Shown here piece after piece: positions 42,424-50,215 of a stretch of 54,475 nt of DNA. The position numbers and the translations under genes are program-made. The stretch's first letter is position 1, and each line of letters opens with the position of its first letter. The DNA is from Actinoplanes philippinensis (GTDB taxonomy: Bacteria > Actinomycetota > Actinomycetes > Mycobacteriales > Micromonosporaceae): assembly GCF_900113015.1 (NCBI RefSeq), contig NZ_FONV01000033.1, forward strand, positions 1-54,475, in the 5' to 3' direction. The notes beneath the pieces are model-generated. The model was not told where the DNA came from. It ran no database searches and saw nothing but the letters and a program-made list of their open reading frames with translations.

Positions 42424-43545
42424 ATGACGCTCCGTGACACACCTCCGTTCCGGGCCGACCACGTGGGCAGCCTGCTGCGGCCACCGCGCCTGCTCCGGGC
42501 CCGCGAGCAGCGGGCGCTCGGCGAGATCACCGCCGAGCAACTGCGCTTCGTCGAGGACGACGCGATCCGTGAGGTGGTCCGGATGCAGCGCGACGTGGGG
42601 CTGCGGTCGGCCACCGACGGCGAGTTCCGGCGTACCTCCTGGCACATGGACTTCATCTACCGGCTCGGCGGGATCCGGCCGACCGACGAGAAGATCCAGG
42701 TGCACTTCCGCAACGAGAGCGGCGAGCTCGACTTCGAGTCGGCGGCGCTCGCCGTCGACGGGCCGATCACCCTCGGCGAGACGATCTTCGGCGACGACTT
42801 CGCGTTCCTGCGCGCCGAGGCCGGCGACGCGGTCACCGCGAAACTCACCATCCCGTCGCCGAGCATGGTCCACTACCGGGGCGGCCGGGCCGCGATCGAC
42901 CCGGCCGTCTACCCCGACGAGGAGCGGTTCTGGGCCGACCTGAGCGCCGCCTACGCCGAGCAGGTGCGCCGCGTCGCCGGCCTCGGCTGCCGCTATCTGC
43001 AGCTCGACGACACCAGCCTGGCGTACCTCAACGATCCGGCGCAGCGGCGGCTGCTCACCGACCGCGGCGACGACGCCGAGCACCAGCACCTGCGCTACAT
43101 CCGGCAGATCAACGCGGCGATCGCCGGCCGTCCCGCCGGGCTCAACGTGACCACCCACATGTGCCGCGGCAACTTCCGGTCCTCGTGGGCGGCCGAGGGC
43201 GGCTACGACTTCGTGGCCGAGGCCCTCTTCAGCGAGCTGGCCGTCGACGGGTTCTTCCTGGAGTACGACGACGACCGCTCCGGCGGTTTCGCCCCGCTCC
43301 GCTTCGTCCCGCCCGGCAAGATGGTCGTGCTCGGCCTGGTCACCACGAAACGCGGCGCGCTGGAGTCCAAGGACGACCTGAAACGCCGCATCGACGAGGC
43401 CGCCCGGTATGTGCCGCTGGAGCAGCTGTGCCTGTCACCGCAGTGCGGCTTCTCCTCGACGGTCGAGGGCAACGTCCTCACCTACGACGAGCAGGTCGCC
43501 AAGCTACGCCTGATCGCCGAGACCGCCGACGAGGTGTGGAGTTAG
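42424..43545 (+). CDS. MetE C-terminal-like (cobalamin-independent methionine synthase II family) protein
   Basis: This 373-aa protein matches the catalytic barrel of cobalamin-independent methionine synthase without the N-terminal half. It opens with the typical RADHVGSLLRPPRLLRAREQ. The zinc ligands appear as His and Cys in NVTTHMCRGNF, Glu in FFLEYDDDRSG and Cys in LSPQCGFSS. Stand-alone proteins of this type transfer methyl groups between thiols or other donors; the substrates are unknown and need not be homocysteine and methyltetrahydrofolate. GAAGGAGG precedes the ATG at ideal spacing. The stop codon is in the loop of a perfect hairpin. Confidence 0.85.
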   Translation: MTLRDTPPFRADHVGSLLRPPRLLRAREQRALGEITAEQLRFVEDDAIREVVRMQRDVGLRSATDGEFRRTSWHMDFIYRLGGIRPTDEKIQVHFRNESGELDFESAALAVDGPITLGETIFGDDFAFLRAEAGDAVTAKLTIPSPSMVHYRGGRAAIDPAVYPDEERFWADLSAAYAEQVRRVAGLGCRYLQLDDTSLAYLNDPAQRRLLTDRGDDAEHQHLRYIRQINAAIAGRPAGLNVTTHMCRGNFRSSWAAEGGYDFVAEALFSELAVDGFFLEYDDDRSGGFAPLRFVPPGKMVVLGLVTTKRGALESKDDLKRRIDEAARYVPLEQLCLSPQCGFSSTVEGNVLTYDEQVAKLRLIAETADEVWS

Positions 43546-43561
43546 CGCCACACCTCGTCGG
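43526..43561. terminator. Perfect 14-bp hairpin at the MetE-like gene's stop
   Basis: CCGACGAGGTGTGG (43526-43539) and CCACACCTCGTCGG (43548-43561) are exact complements with the loop AGTTAGCG, which contains the TAG stop. There is no U-tract. A minus-strand reading frame ends in the same loop, so the hairpin could terminate both strands. Confidence 0.75.
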
Positions 43562-43655
43562 TGAAGGCTTTCTGGACGATCCGGGTCGCCGCCGGGAGGG
43601 GGTCCCGGCGGCGTCGGTCCAGGCCCCGCCCGGTGGTGCTGCCTCGCGGGAGCAT
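43542..43655 (-). pseudogene. Short minus-strand ORF or gene remnant ending in DEVWR
   Basis: A minus-strand ATG at 43655 opens 37 codons ending PLPAATRIVQKAFTDEVWR. The last 18 residues have good codon usage and protein-like composition; the first half does not. Its tail DEVWR mirrors the DEVWS tail of the convergent MetE-like protein through the shared hairpin. It may be the surviving end of a lost gene. No SD is seen. Confidence 0.3.
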
Positions 43656-43752
43656 GATTGCCGGCCACCTTCGGCCGCCGGCATCTCACCGATTGATTCG
43701 CCGACATTCTTCCGGTGCGGTGAATCGTCCCGGATCCGGCAGAATCCCGCAC

Positions 43753-44109
43753 ATGAGAGCCACGAGCGTGACGGCGGCTGCCCGGACCCTGATCGCGGCC
43801 GGCACCGCCGACGCGATGCGCGACTTCACCGAGCGTCTCACCTTCGCCCCCGCCGACGAGATTCTCCACATGCTGCGCACCCTCGCCGCCGAGGACTGGA
43901 TCGCCCTGCCGCCGTGGGCCCGCAATCTGGCGTACCGCCTGGCCTGCCTCCAGCGCCCCACCGATCCGGACCTGTTGCGGGAGGCCGCCGCCGACCTGCT
44001 CTCCTTCGGTCCCGACTGGGACTCACACGCCTATGAGCTGCAGGAACGCGCCGCCGCCGCTTCCGTGCACGGTGCGGCTGCGTCCACCGGCGAGGCGGCC
44101 GATCACTAG
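43753..44109 (+). CDS. Small hypothetical protein
   Basis: This 118-aa acidic cytoplasmic protein has helical, tryptophan-containing segments: DAMRDFTERLTFAPADEILH, LAAEDWIALPPWARNLAYRL and LLSFGPDWDSHAYELQERAA. No motif is recognised. A CAGAAT -10-like box (43740-43745) lies seven bases before the ATG, so the mRNA is probably leaderless. It ends 41 bases before the MerR-type gene. Confidence 0.65.
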   Translation: MRATSVTAAARTLIAAGTADAMRDFTERLTFAPADEILHMLRTLAAEDWIALPPWARNLAYRLACLQRPTDPDLLREAAADLLSFGPDWDSHAYELQERAAAASVHGAAASTGEAADH

Positions 44110-44111
44110 GC

Positions 44112-44141
44112 TTGACCCGGACCCGTGGGTACGGGTTTAGC
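44112..44141 (+). promoter_or_regulatory. MerR-type promoter/operator
   Basis: TTGACC (44112-44117) and a -10-like TTTAGC (44136-44141) are separated by 18 bases. The exact dyad ACCCGT-GGGT-ACGGGT (44121-44136) lies between them. A dyad inside the spacer of a slightly overlong promoter is the classical MerR layout and indicates autoregulation. The GTG start is about 10 bases after the -10, so the mRNA may be leaderless. Confidence 0.6.
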
Positions 44142-44150
44142 GTCGTCGTC

Positions 44151-45092
44151 GTGCGAGTGGGTGAACTGACGGCGGCGACCGGCGCGACGGTACGGGCGCT
44201 GCGCTACTACGAGGCGGCGGGGCTGGTGGTGCCACGCCGGGAACCGAACGGGTACCGCGTGTACGAGCCGGTCGCGGTCCGGCAGGTGGAGCGGATCCGG
44301 GCTCTGATCGGGCTGGGACTGACCGTCGAGCAGACCCGGCCGTTCGTGGAGTGCCTGGCCGGCGGCGGCGCCGAGGCCGACGAGTGCCCGTCGGCGCTGG
44401 CCGGCTACCGGCGGGCGATCGACGAGTTGGAGGAGCGGATCGCCCGGCTGTCCGAGCAGCGGGACAGCCTGCGGGCGAGCCTGGCGGAGGCGACGGCCCG
44501 GATCGCCGCGCATCGGGGTGTCCGGCGGGCACCGTCCCGGGTGGTCGAGCCGTCGGCGCTGGTGGGGGAGCGGATGCCGGAGCTGACGCTGGCCGCTGCC
44601 GACGGGCGGCGGCCCCGGCTGGACCGGTTCGGCCCGGGGCGGACGGTCGTCTTCGTCTACCCGATGACGGGACGACCGGAAGGTGACATGCCGGCCGGCT
44701 GGGACACGATCCCGGGGGCCCGTGGCTGCACCGCCGAGGCCTGCGACTTCCGCGATCGGATCGGCGAGCTGCGGGCGGCGGGGGCGGCCCGGGTGTACGG
44801 ACTGTCCGCGCAGTCACCTGCCTACCAGCGGGAGGTCGTGCACCGCCTGGGTCTGCCGTACCCCTTGCTCGCCGATCCTCGATTGACCGTGGCCGACGCG
44901 CTCGGCCTGCCGACGTTCGAGGCCGACGACATGACGCTGTATCGCCGGCTGACCCTGATCGTCGCCGGCGGGGTGATCGAGCACGTCTTCCACCCGATCG
45001 ACGAGCCGGCCGCCCACGCCTCGCGGGTGCTGGAATGGCTGGCCGGCCGGCCCGGAGACGACGTCAGTGCGCGATCGGGCAGCCGCCGGTGA
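44151..45092 (+). CDS. MerR family regulator fused to a peroxiredoxin-like domain
   Basis: This 313-aa protein begins with a MerR winged helix (about 1-70: VGELTAATGATVRALRYYEA, NGYRVYEPVAVRQVERI). A dimerisation coiled coil follows (about 85-125, ELEERIARLSEQRDSLRAS), with nearby cysteines VECLAGG and DECPSALAG. Residues about 142-300 are a thioredoxin-fold peroxiredoxin domain: TVVFVYPMTGRPEGDMPAGW, then GARGCTAEACDFRD with two cysteines, then YPLLADPRLTVADALGLP. The fusion suggests a direct peroxide- or thiol-sensing regulator. GTG at 44151 or 44157 could start it. It converges with and overlaps the SnoaL-like gene by 29 bases. Confidence 0.82.
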   Translation: MRVGELTAATGATVRALRYYEAAGLVVPRREPNGYRVYEPVAVRQVERIRALIGLGLTVEQTRPFVECLAGGGAEADECPSALAGYRRAIDELEERIARLSEQRDSLRASLAEATARIAAHRGVRRAPSRVVEPSALVGERMPELTLAAADGRRPRLDRFGPGRTVVFVYPMTGRPEGDMPAGWDTIPGARGCTAEACDFRDRIGELRAAGAARVYGLSAQSPAYQREVVHRLGLPYPLLADPRLTVADALGLPTFEADDMTLYRRLTLIVAGGVIEHVFHPIDEPAAHASRVLEWLAGRPGDDVSARSGSRR

Positions 45093-45705
45093 GCTTGCCG
45101 AGGAACGCGTTCGGGTCGTAGTAGTGCTCGACCTCGAGCAGCTTCAGGTCGTCGTCGACCTTGGCGACGCTCATGCCGAACATCTCGATGGTCTTCCCGT
45201 TCGGCTGGTGGCCGTGGTACTCGCCGTCGAACGAGCCCCAGTGCCGCCACTTGAAGGTGACCACCGGCGGCGGGCTGAGAACCTGCAGGACCTCCCAGTA
45301 GAAGCCGTTCGGGAACGCGCCGTGGAAGATGTCGTGCTGGCTGTCGAACGACTCCTTGCCGACCCGGTAGAACGGGCTGTCGCCGATCAGCACGTTGTAG
45401 CTGCCCTGCTCGGCGATGTCCTGCGCGGACGCCCAGCCACCGCCGTTGATGTTGGTGCGGAACTTCTCGGAGACCATCGAGACCCAGGTCGCGGGATCGT
45501 GCTTGTGCGAGACCTCCATCTCGAAGACCTGCACGATCGACTCGACGATCGCCTCCAGCGAACCGGGCGCGTGATCGGTGGTGCGCTGCCCGGGCATGAC
45601 CGTATGTGACAGGTGGTAGTCGGGCGTGCCGTGCCGGAATTCCGACGGGTCAGCGGCTTCGATGACGGCCGACCGGCCCTGCAGCCACAACGGAGTCTCA
45701 GACAA
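45064..45705 (-). CDS. SnoaL-like (polyketide-cyclase-like) protein
   Basis: This 213-aa protein contains a cone-shaped alpha+beta fold of the SnoaL/ester cyclase type in its second half: VTFKWRHWGSFDGEYHGH, NGKTIEMFGMSVAKVDDDLK and LEVEHYYDPNAFLGKL. The N-terminal 80 residues are an extension. No signal peptide. Codon usage is strongly biased to preferred codons, suggesting good expression. Proteins of this group often metabolise or bind small aromatic or polyketide-like molecules, but most have no assigned reaction. Its promoter region is shared with the divergent flavoprotein transcript. Confidence 0.72.
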   Translation of the reverse strand: MSETPLWLQGRSAVIEAADPSEFRHGTPDYHLSHTVMPGQRTTDHAPGSLEAIVESIVQVFEMEVSHKHDPATWVSMVSEKFRTNINGGGWASAQDIAEQGSYNVLIGDSPFYRVGKESFDSQHDIFHGAFPNGFYWEVLQVLSPPPVVTFKWRHWGSFDGEYHGHQPNGKTIEMFGMSVAKVDDDLKLLEVEHYYDPNAFLGKLTGGCPIAH

Positions 45706-45914
45706 GACGAAACGTCCTTCCGGAATGAGGGAAGGGGTATCTGTTTGTTGCGCTGCGATTACCCCCCGTAGTGCCTAAAGGCGGAGATCACCATATCCAC
45801 GTTGGACAGTCCAGGGAAGGCCGGAACTGTTAACAACTGAATTCGCGCGTATAGCCTATAAAGCCGACGGGTTATGTGGTTTGCTTGGGTGGAAGCGATC
45901 AGCGGGAGGATCCG

Positions 45915-45965
45915 ATGCACTGTTGCTGTACCGAGCGGCCGACGACCGAGGCGGTAACGCAATGA
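45915..45965 (+). CDS. Cys-Cys-Cys leader ORF coupled to the flavoprotein gene
   Basis: A 16-codon ORF (MHCCCTERPTTEAVTQ) starts at an ATG behind the strong SD GGGAGGA and contains the consecutive codons TGT-TGC-TGT. Its TGA overlaps the next gene's ATG (ATGA). This matches the polycysteine upstream ORFs described in mycobacteria as cysteine-responsive attenuators. Ribosomes slowed by low cysteinyl-tRNA would alter coupling to the downstream gene. The regulatory role is inferred. Confidence 0.65.
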   Translation: MHCCCTERPTTEAVTQ

Positions 45966-47485
45966 CCAGCGTCGTTGCGCACAACACGGTCACGGCCGCA
46001 GCAACCGGGCGCTCCCGCAACACGGTCGCCGTCATCGGCGGCGGCTGCAGCGGCGCCCTCACCGCAGCCGCAATCGCGCGAAATCCCGCATGGCGGACAG
46101 TTCTGATTTCTCCCGAGGACCGCCCCGGCCGGGGTGTCGCCTACGGCGCCGCCGAACCCTGGCACCTCCTCAACTCCCGCGTCGGCGCGATGTCCGCCGA
46201 CGCGGGCGACCCCCAGCACCTGCTGCGCTGGTGCCGTTCCCGGGGCCTCCCGGCCGATGCGGCGACATTCCTGCCCCGGGCCTGGTACGGCGACTACCTG
46301 TCCGGCCATCTGGCGTCCGCGGCGTCCGCGGCCGGCTCCCGGCTCGTTCATCACAAGGCAAAAGCAGTGGAGGTACGCCCGGAGCAGTCCGGCTACACCA
46401 TCACCGACGCCAACGGTTGCCACATCCACGCCGACCAGGTGATCCTCGCCCTCGGCAACCCACCGCCCCGCCCCCCGGCAGCCGTCTCCGAAGCCACCCT
46501 GCGCAGTCCCGCCTTCGTGGCCGACCCGTGGGCTCCGGGCGCCCTGACCAGGGCCCTGGCCGCCGCCCGGGCAGCGGCCCCCGCCCCGGGCCGCGCCGTC
46601 GCTCTTTCCGGGTCCGCTGCCTCCGCGCTTGCGGGCTCCACTCCCGTTGTTGCTGCTCCCGTTGTTGCTGCTCCCGTTGTTGCTGCTCCCGTGGCCTCCG
46701 CCTCGGTGGGCGCAGGCGACGACACCGCGCCGATCCTGCTGCTCGGCACCGGGCTGACCGCGATCGATGTGGTGTTGACGATCAACGAGCAGGCGCGCGG
46801 CGTACCGATGGAGGCCCTCTCCCGTCGCGGACTCCTGCCGCGGACCCACCCGCAGCGACCCGCGCCCGCCGTCGATCTCGCCCTGCCCGAATCGGCCGAC
46901 CTCGCCCCGCTGCTGCGCCGCGTCCGCGCCGCCATAGCCGAAGGCGCTGACGGGACCGCCGTTGTCGAATACGTCCGGCACAACGCCGATCGCCTGTGGA
47001 ACGGCTTGACCCCGGCCGCGCAGGAGCGTTTCCTGCGGCACGTCCAGCGCTACTGGGAGGTCCACCGGCACCGGATGGCCCCACCGGTCGCGGCCCGCAT
47101 CACCCGCCTCCGCGACCAGGGCACCCTGCGAATCCGCTCCGGCCGCCTGCTCTCCATCGATCCCGACCCGCACGGCGGTTTGACCGTCCGCATCGAGGGC
47201 GAGGCGCCCCGCCGGTATGCCGCCGTCATCTCCTGCACCGGCCCCGGTCCACTGCCGTCCTCAGCCGGCCCCCTGCTCACCGGTCTGCTCGCCGACGGCC
47301 TGGTGAAGACCGGCCCGCACGGCCTCGGCCTGGACTCCGACCCCGACGGCCAGATCCGCCCCGGCCTATGGCTGATCGGCCCGCTCCGCCGAGGTCGCTC
47401 CTGGGAGGCCACCGCCGTCCCGGAGATCCGCACCCAGGTCGAACGTCTCCTTGCCGCCCTCCCACAGCCGGCCCCCGCCCTTTGA
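45962..47485 (+). CDS. FAD/NAD(P)-binding protein
   Basis: This 507-aa protein has an N-terminal dinucleotide-binding fold (NTVAVIGGGCSGALTAAAIA, about 20-39) and PGRGVAYGAAEPWHLLNSRV, the signature of the FAD-NAD(P)-binding family. A second nucleotide site is ILLLGTGLTAIDVVLTI (about 260). The C-terminal part contains a PAAQERFLRHVQRYWEVHRH helix and VISCTGPGPLP. Its reaction is unknown; the Cys-rich leader ORF suggests a link to sulfur metabolism. Residues about 229-243 come from a 15-bp triplicate (VVAAP repeats). Its 3' end is tandemly duplicated downstream. Confidence 0.8.
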   Translation: MTSVVAHNTVTAAATGRSRNTVAVIGGGCSGALTAAAIARNPAWRTVLISPEDRPGRGVAYGAAEPWHLLNSRVGAMSADAGDPQHLLRWCRSRGLPADAATFLPRAWYGDYLSGHLASAASAAGSRLVHHKAKAVEVRPEQSGYTITDANGCHIHADQVILALGNPPPRPPAAVSEATLRSPAFVADPWAPGALTRALAAARAAAPAPGRAVALSGSAASALAGSTPVVAAPVVAAPVVAAPVASASVGAGDDTAPILLLGTGLTAIDVVLTINEQARGVPMEALSRRGLLPRTHPQRPAPAVDLALPESADLAPLLRRVRAAIAEGADGTAVVEYVRHNADRLWNGLTPAAQERFLRHVQRYWEVHRHRMAPPVAARITRLRDQGTLRIRSGRLLSIDPDPHGGLTVRIEGEAPRRYAAVISCTGPGPLPSSAGPLLTGLLADGLVKTGPHGLGLDSDPDGQIRPGLWLIGPLRRGRSWEATAVPEIRTQVERLLAALPQPAPAL

Positions 47486-47687
47486 CGCGGCGGGGTCGTT
47501 TCTGGGAGGCCACGGCTGTTGCGCCGGCCCGTGCCGAGGTCGAATGTCTTCTCGCCGCCTTCCCACAGCCGGCCCCCGCCCTCTGACGCGGCGGGGTCGT
47601 TTCTGGGAGGTCGCCGCTGTTCTGCTGGCCCGTGCCGAGGTCGAATGTCTTCTCGCCGCCTTCCCGCAGCCGGCCCCGTCCTCCCGC
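47385..47687. repeat. 101-bp tandem repeat derived from the flavoprotein gene's 3' end
   Basis: The last ~101 bases of the gene (47385-47485) recur as 47486-47586 and about 47587-47687. The second copy still encodes RRGRFWEATAV then LLAAFPQPAPAL and its own TGA (47584-47586). The third has lost the stop. The copies diverge progressively, suggesting successive duplications outside selection. Confidence 0.88.
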
Positions 47688-47697
47688 CGCCCGGCCC

Positions 47698-48207
47698 CGG
47701 CCTTCCGCGACTGGCCCGCCCTTCCGCGACTGCCCGGTCTTCCGCGACTGCCCGGTCCTCCGCGACCGCCCTGTCCTCCCGCGACTGCCCGCGCCCTCTG
47801 GCGCGCCGGGCGCCGGTCTTCCCTCCCGCCCGCGCGTCGGCGCGGCTTGGCAGAGGCCGGCGCACGGCTTCGGCCAGCTCGGGAACGGCAGGTGTGCCAC
47901 GTCCGGATGGCTTCGCCCGGGTCGGACCGATCAGCAAGACCCTCACCTGGCTCCTGAGCCTGATGGCCAGGTCCGCCTCGGTCGGTATTTGGCCGATGGT
48001 CGCGCCAGGGCCATCCCTGGAGAGCCATCACCATCCCGGCGTCGACGCACGACCGATCGACTGCTGGCCGCACGTCGTGGTAGGCCGCGATGTCGTCGAC
48101 TTGCGGCACCCGCTTTGGCAGGGCCCGAGATCGTGTAGGAGTGGGCCCCCACTGTGCGCTGTCCGCTGGTAGAGACCGTGGTGGCGCCGGGAGCCGTGTG
48201 GTTCTGG
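47698..48207. repeat. 18-bp tandem repeats followed by a gene-poor stretch
   Basis: Five imperfect units of CTTCCGCGACTGCCCGGT-like sequence occupy about 47698-47800. The rest to 48207 has no confident gene. One minus-strand frame (about 48030-47850) reads like protein (DGPGATIGQIPTEADLAIRL) but has an in-frame TGA just upstream and no start, so it is probably a remnant. Confidence 0.5.
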
Positions 48208-48600
48208 TCAGGGAAACACGGCACCGGAGGCGTCGATGAACGGTGGGTTCTCCAGCTTCACCTCCAGAGCCTGACAAGCTGCCATCGCGGCGGCGAACTT
48301 CATGTCTCCTGGTCCGGTGTCCACGGGAGTGTCGAGGATCCGAATCAGCGTCACGGAGCGCCCGGTGTGGTGACCGCTACGAACCAGCACGTACCGCACG
48401 CCCGCGACCGCCTCAGCCACCAGCTCCTGGTCGCCGGGGCCGCCACTGACCGCCTGCGGGCCGTGGACGTCTCGCCGCCAGGCGAACACCTCGTCGGACA
48501 CGACGACCTCGTCATGGGCGCACGCCTCGACCCGGACAGAGACCTTCGCCACATGCGGAATCCGGCTCACAATTTGCCGAAGCCGATACGAATGCTCCAC
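48208..48600 (-). CDS. Hypothetical protein
   Basis: This protein is about 130 aa and has consistent coding character: EHSYRLRQIVSRIPHVAKVS, VVVSDEVFAWRRDVHG, ELVAEAVAGVRYVLVRSGHH and DMKFAAAMAACQALEVKLEN. It has no membrane segment or signal peptide and I recognise no family. A TACGAT -10-like element lies three bases before a GTG-GTG pair, so a leaderless start at 48600 or 48603 is likely; an in-frame GTG lies at 48630. It is flanked by repeats on both sides. Confidence 0.6.
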   Translation of the reverse strand: MEHSYRLRQIVSRIPHVAKVSVRVEACAHDEVVVSDEVFAWRRDVHGPQAVSGGPGDQELVAEAVAGVRYVLVRSGHHTGRSVTLIRILDTPVDTGPGDMKFAAAMAACQALEVKLENPPFIDASGAVFP

Positions 48601-48639
48601 CACGCGATCGTAGGGAACGCCGGAACCCACGGAACGCAG

Positions 48640-48796
48640 AAGGCCACGGGCCGGGAGCCGAGGAAGCGCACCGGGGCCGCGGAGGTCAGGGAGGCCGCGA
48701 GCCAGGAGCCGAGGAAACGCACCGGGCTGCGGAGGTCGGGGAGGCCACGGGCCGGGAGCCGAGGAAGCGCACCGGGGCTGCGGAGTCAGGGAGGCC
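48640..48796. repeat. About 50-bp tandem repeat, three copies
   Basis: Units starting at about 48640, 48691 and 48741 share GAGGCCACGGGCCGGGAGCC, then GAGGAAGCGCACCGGGGC, then GCGGAGGTCAGG. A fourth unit is begun at 48791. It lies upstream of the hypothetical gene on the minus strand. The interval 48610-49000 otherwise shows nothing coding. Confidence 0.8.
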
Positions 48797-49008
48797 GTGA
48801 AACACGCGGACCGGTCGGCCCGCGCCGGCGAGACAGGTGCGGCGAGGTGCGGCAGGACCAGCCCGCGCCGGGTCCGGATGGGGCGGAGAAGCAGGCGGCA
48901 ACGCTCATGCCGACATCATGCAGGAACGAAGGTGACAGCACGGTGACAGCCGCATCTGCGAGTGAAAACACCGCCCTGTGATCGCAGGTGCGGAGCGGAT
49001 ACAGTGCC

Positions 49009-49425
49009 ATGGTGACGGATTTTCGGATCGGCGAGGCAGCCGAGCTGCTCGGGGTCAGCGCTGACACCGTGCGCCGCTGGATCGATGCCGGGCGGCTTCC
49101 CGCGGGGCGCGACGAGGCCGGTCACCGGGTGGTCGACGGGGTGGAGCTGGCCGCGTTCGTGCGGGCCAAGGGCAACGAGCCGGACGATCGGGCCGACGAG
49201 TCGTCGGCGCGCAACCGGCTGCGGGGCATCGTCACCGCGGTGGTCAAGGACACCGTCATGGCGCAGGTGGACATTCAGGCCGGGCCCTTCCGGGTGGTGT
49301 CGCTGATGAGCCGGGAAGCCGTCGACGAGCTGGACCTGCAGGTGGGTTCGATCGCCGTGGCAGTGATCAAGTCGACCACGGTCGTGGTGGAGCGGGCCGG
49401 GGCACACAAAGGGAGAAGCAGTTGA
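49009..49425 (+). CDS. HTH-TOBE protein, probable molybdate-responsive regulator or binding protein
   Basis: This 138-aa protein has an excisionase/MerR-like helix-turn-helix (about 4-55: FRIGEAAELLGVSADTVRRW and AGHRVVDGVELAAFV). A TOBE/Mop domain follows (about 65-133: ARNRLRGIVTAVVKDTVMAQ and GSIAVAVIKSTTVVVE) that binds oxyanions such as molybdate. It directly precedes modA (overlap of stop and start) and probably controls the operon. A TACAGT box at 49000-49005 suggests leaderless initiation at the GTG at 49012, three bases after the ATG used here. Confidence 0.85.
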   Translation: MVTDFRIGEAAELLGVSADTVRRWIDAGRLPAGRDEAGHRVVDGVELAAFVRAKGNEPDDRADESSARNRLRGIVTAVVKDTVMAQVDIQAGPFRVVSLMSREAVDELDLQVGSIAVAVIKSTTVVVERAGAHKGRSS

Positions 49426-50210
49426 AAACCCTTCGCACGGTGGCGGCCGGTCTGGCTGCGCTGATCGCTTTCGGCCTCGCGGGCTGCGGCGGCGAGAGGA
49501 CCGACAACGACACGGGCGACAGAGCCGGCACCGTGACGGGGCCGATCACGGTCTTCGCCGCGGCGTCCCTGACCGAGTCGTTCACCACGATCGGCAAGCA
49601 GTTCGAGGCGGCCCACCCGGGCACCACCGTCACGTTCAACTTCGCCGGCAGCTCGGCCCTGGCAACGCAGATCAACGAGGGCGCCCCGGCGGACGTGTTC
49701 GCCTCCGCCTCCCCGAAGAACCTGGCCGTCGTCGTCGACGCCGGCAACAGCGAGGGCCGGCCCACCACGTTCGTGAAGAACCAGCTGGTCATCGCGGTCG
49801 CCAAGGGCAATCCGAAGGGTGTCGCAGGCCTGGCCGGCCTGACCGAACCGGATGTCAAGGTGGCGCTCTGCGCGGAGGCCGTCCCGTGTGGCGCGGCGGC
49901 GAAGGCGGCGATCGAGGCGGCCGGTGTCAAGGTCACCCCGGTGACGCTGGAGCAGGATGTGAAGGCGGCCCTGGCCAAGGTCAAGCTGGGTGAGGTGGAC
50001 GCCGCGCTGGTCTACCGCACCGACGCGAAGGCGGCTGCCGCCGACGTGGACGCCGTGGAGTTCCCGGAGTCGGCGAAGGCGATCAACGACTATCCGATCG
50101 TCGCGCTCAAGAACGCGAAGAACGGCGCCGGGGCGCAGGCGTTCATCGCGTACGTGTCGTCGCCCGAGGCCACGAAGGTTCTCACCGAGGCCGGGTTCCA
50201 GGCACCCTGA
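49422..50210 (+). CDS. modA: Molybdate ABC transporter substrate-binding lipoprotein
   Basis: This 262-aa protein has a lipoprotein signal (MKTLRTVAAGLAALIAFGLA, then GCGG; lipid-modified Cys about 22) and a ModA-type binding domain: TVFAAASLTESFTTIGKQFE, FNFAGSSALATQINEGAPAD and DVKAALAKVKLGEVDAALVY. It captures molybdate (or tungstate) outside the membrane and passes it to ModB. The TTG start overlaps the upstream stop and follows GGGAGAA. ModB begins 5 bases after its stop. Confidence 0.92.
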   Translation: MKTLRTVAAGLAALIAFGLAGCGGERTDNDTGDRAGTVTGPITVFAAASLTESFTTIGKQFEAAHPGTTVTFNFAGSSALATQINEGAPADVFASASPKNLAVVVDAGNSEGRPTTFVKNQLVIAVAKGNPKGVAGLAGLTEPDVKVALCAEAVPCGAAAKAAIEAAGVKVTPVTLEQDVKAALAKVKLGEVDAALVYRTDAKAAAADVDAVEFPESAKAINDYPIVALKNAKNGAGAQAFIAYVSSPEATKVLTEAGFQAP

Positions 50211-50215
50211 TCATC

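Noticed and set aside
47050..48277. Overlapping Arg/Gly/Pro-rich ORFs on both strands
   Set aside because: They run through the 101-bp and 18-bp repeats and have no start signals; only the flavoprotein gene and the 48208-48600 gene show coding character.
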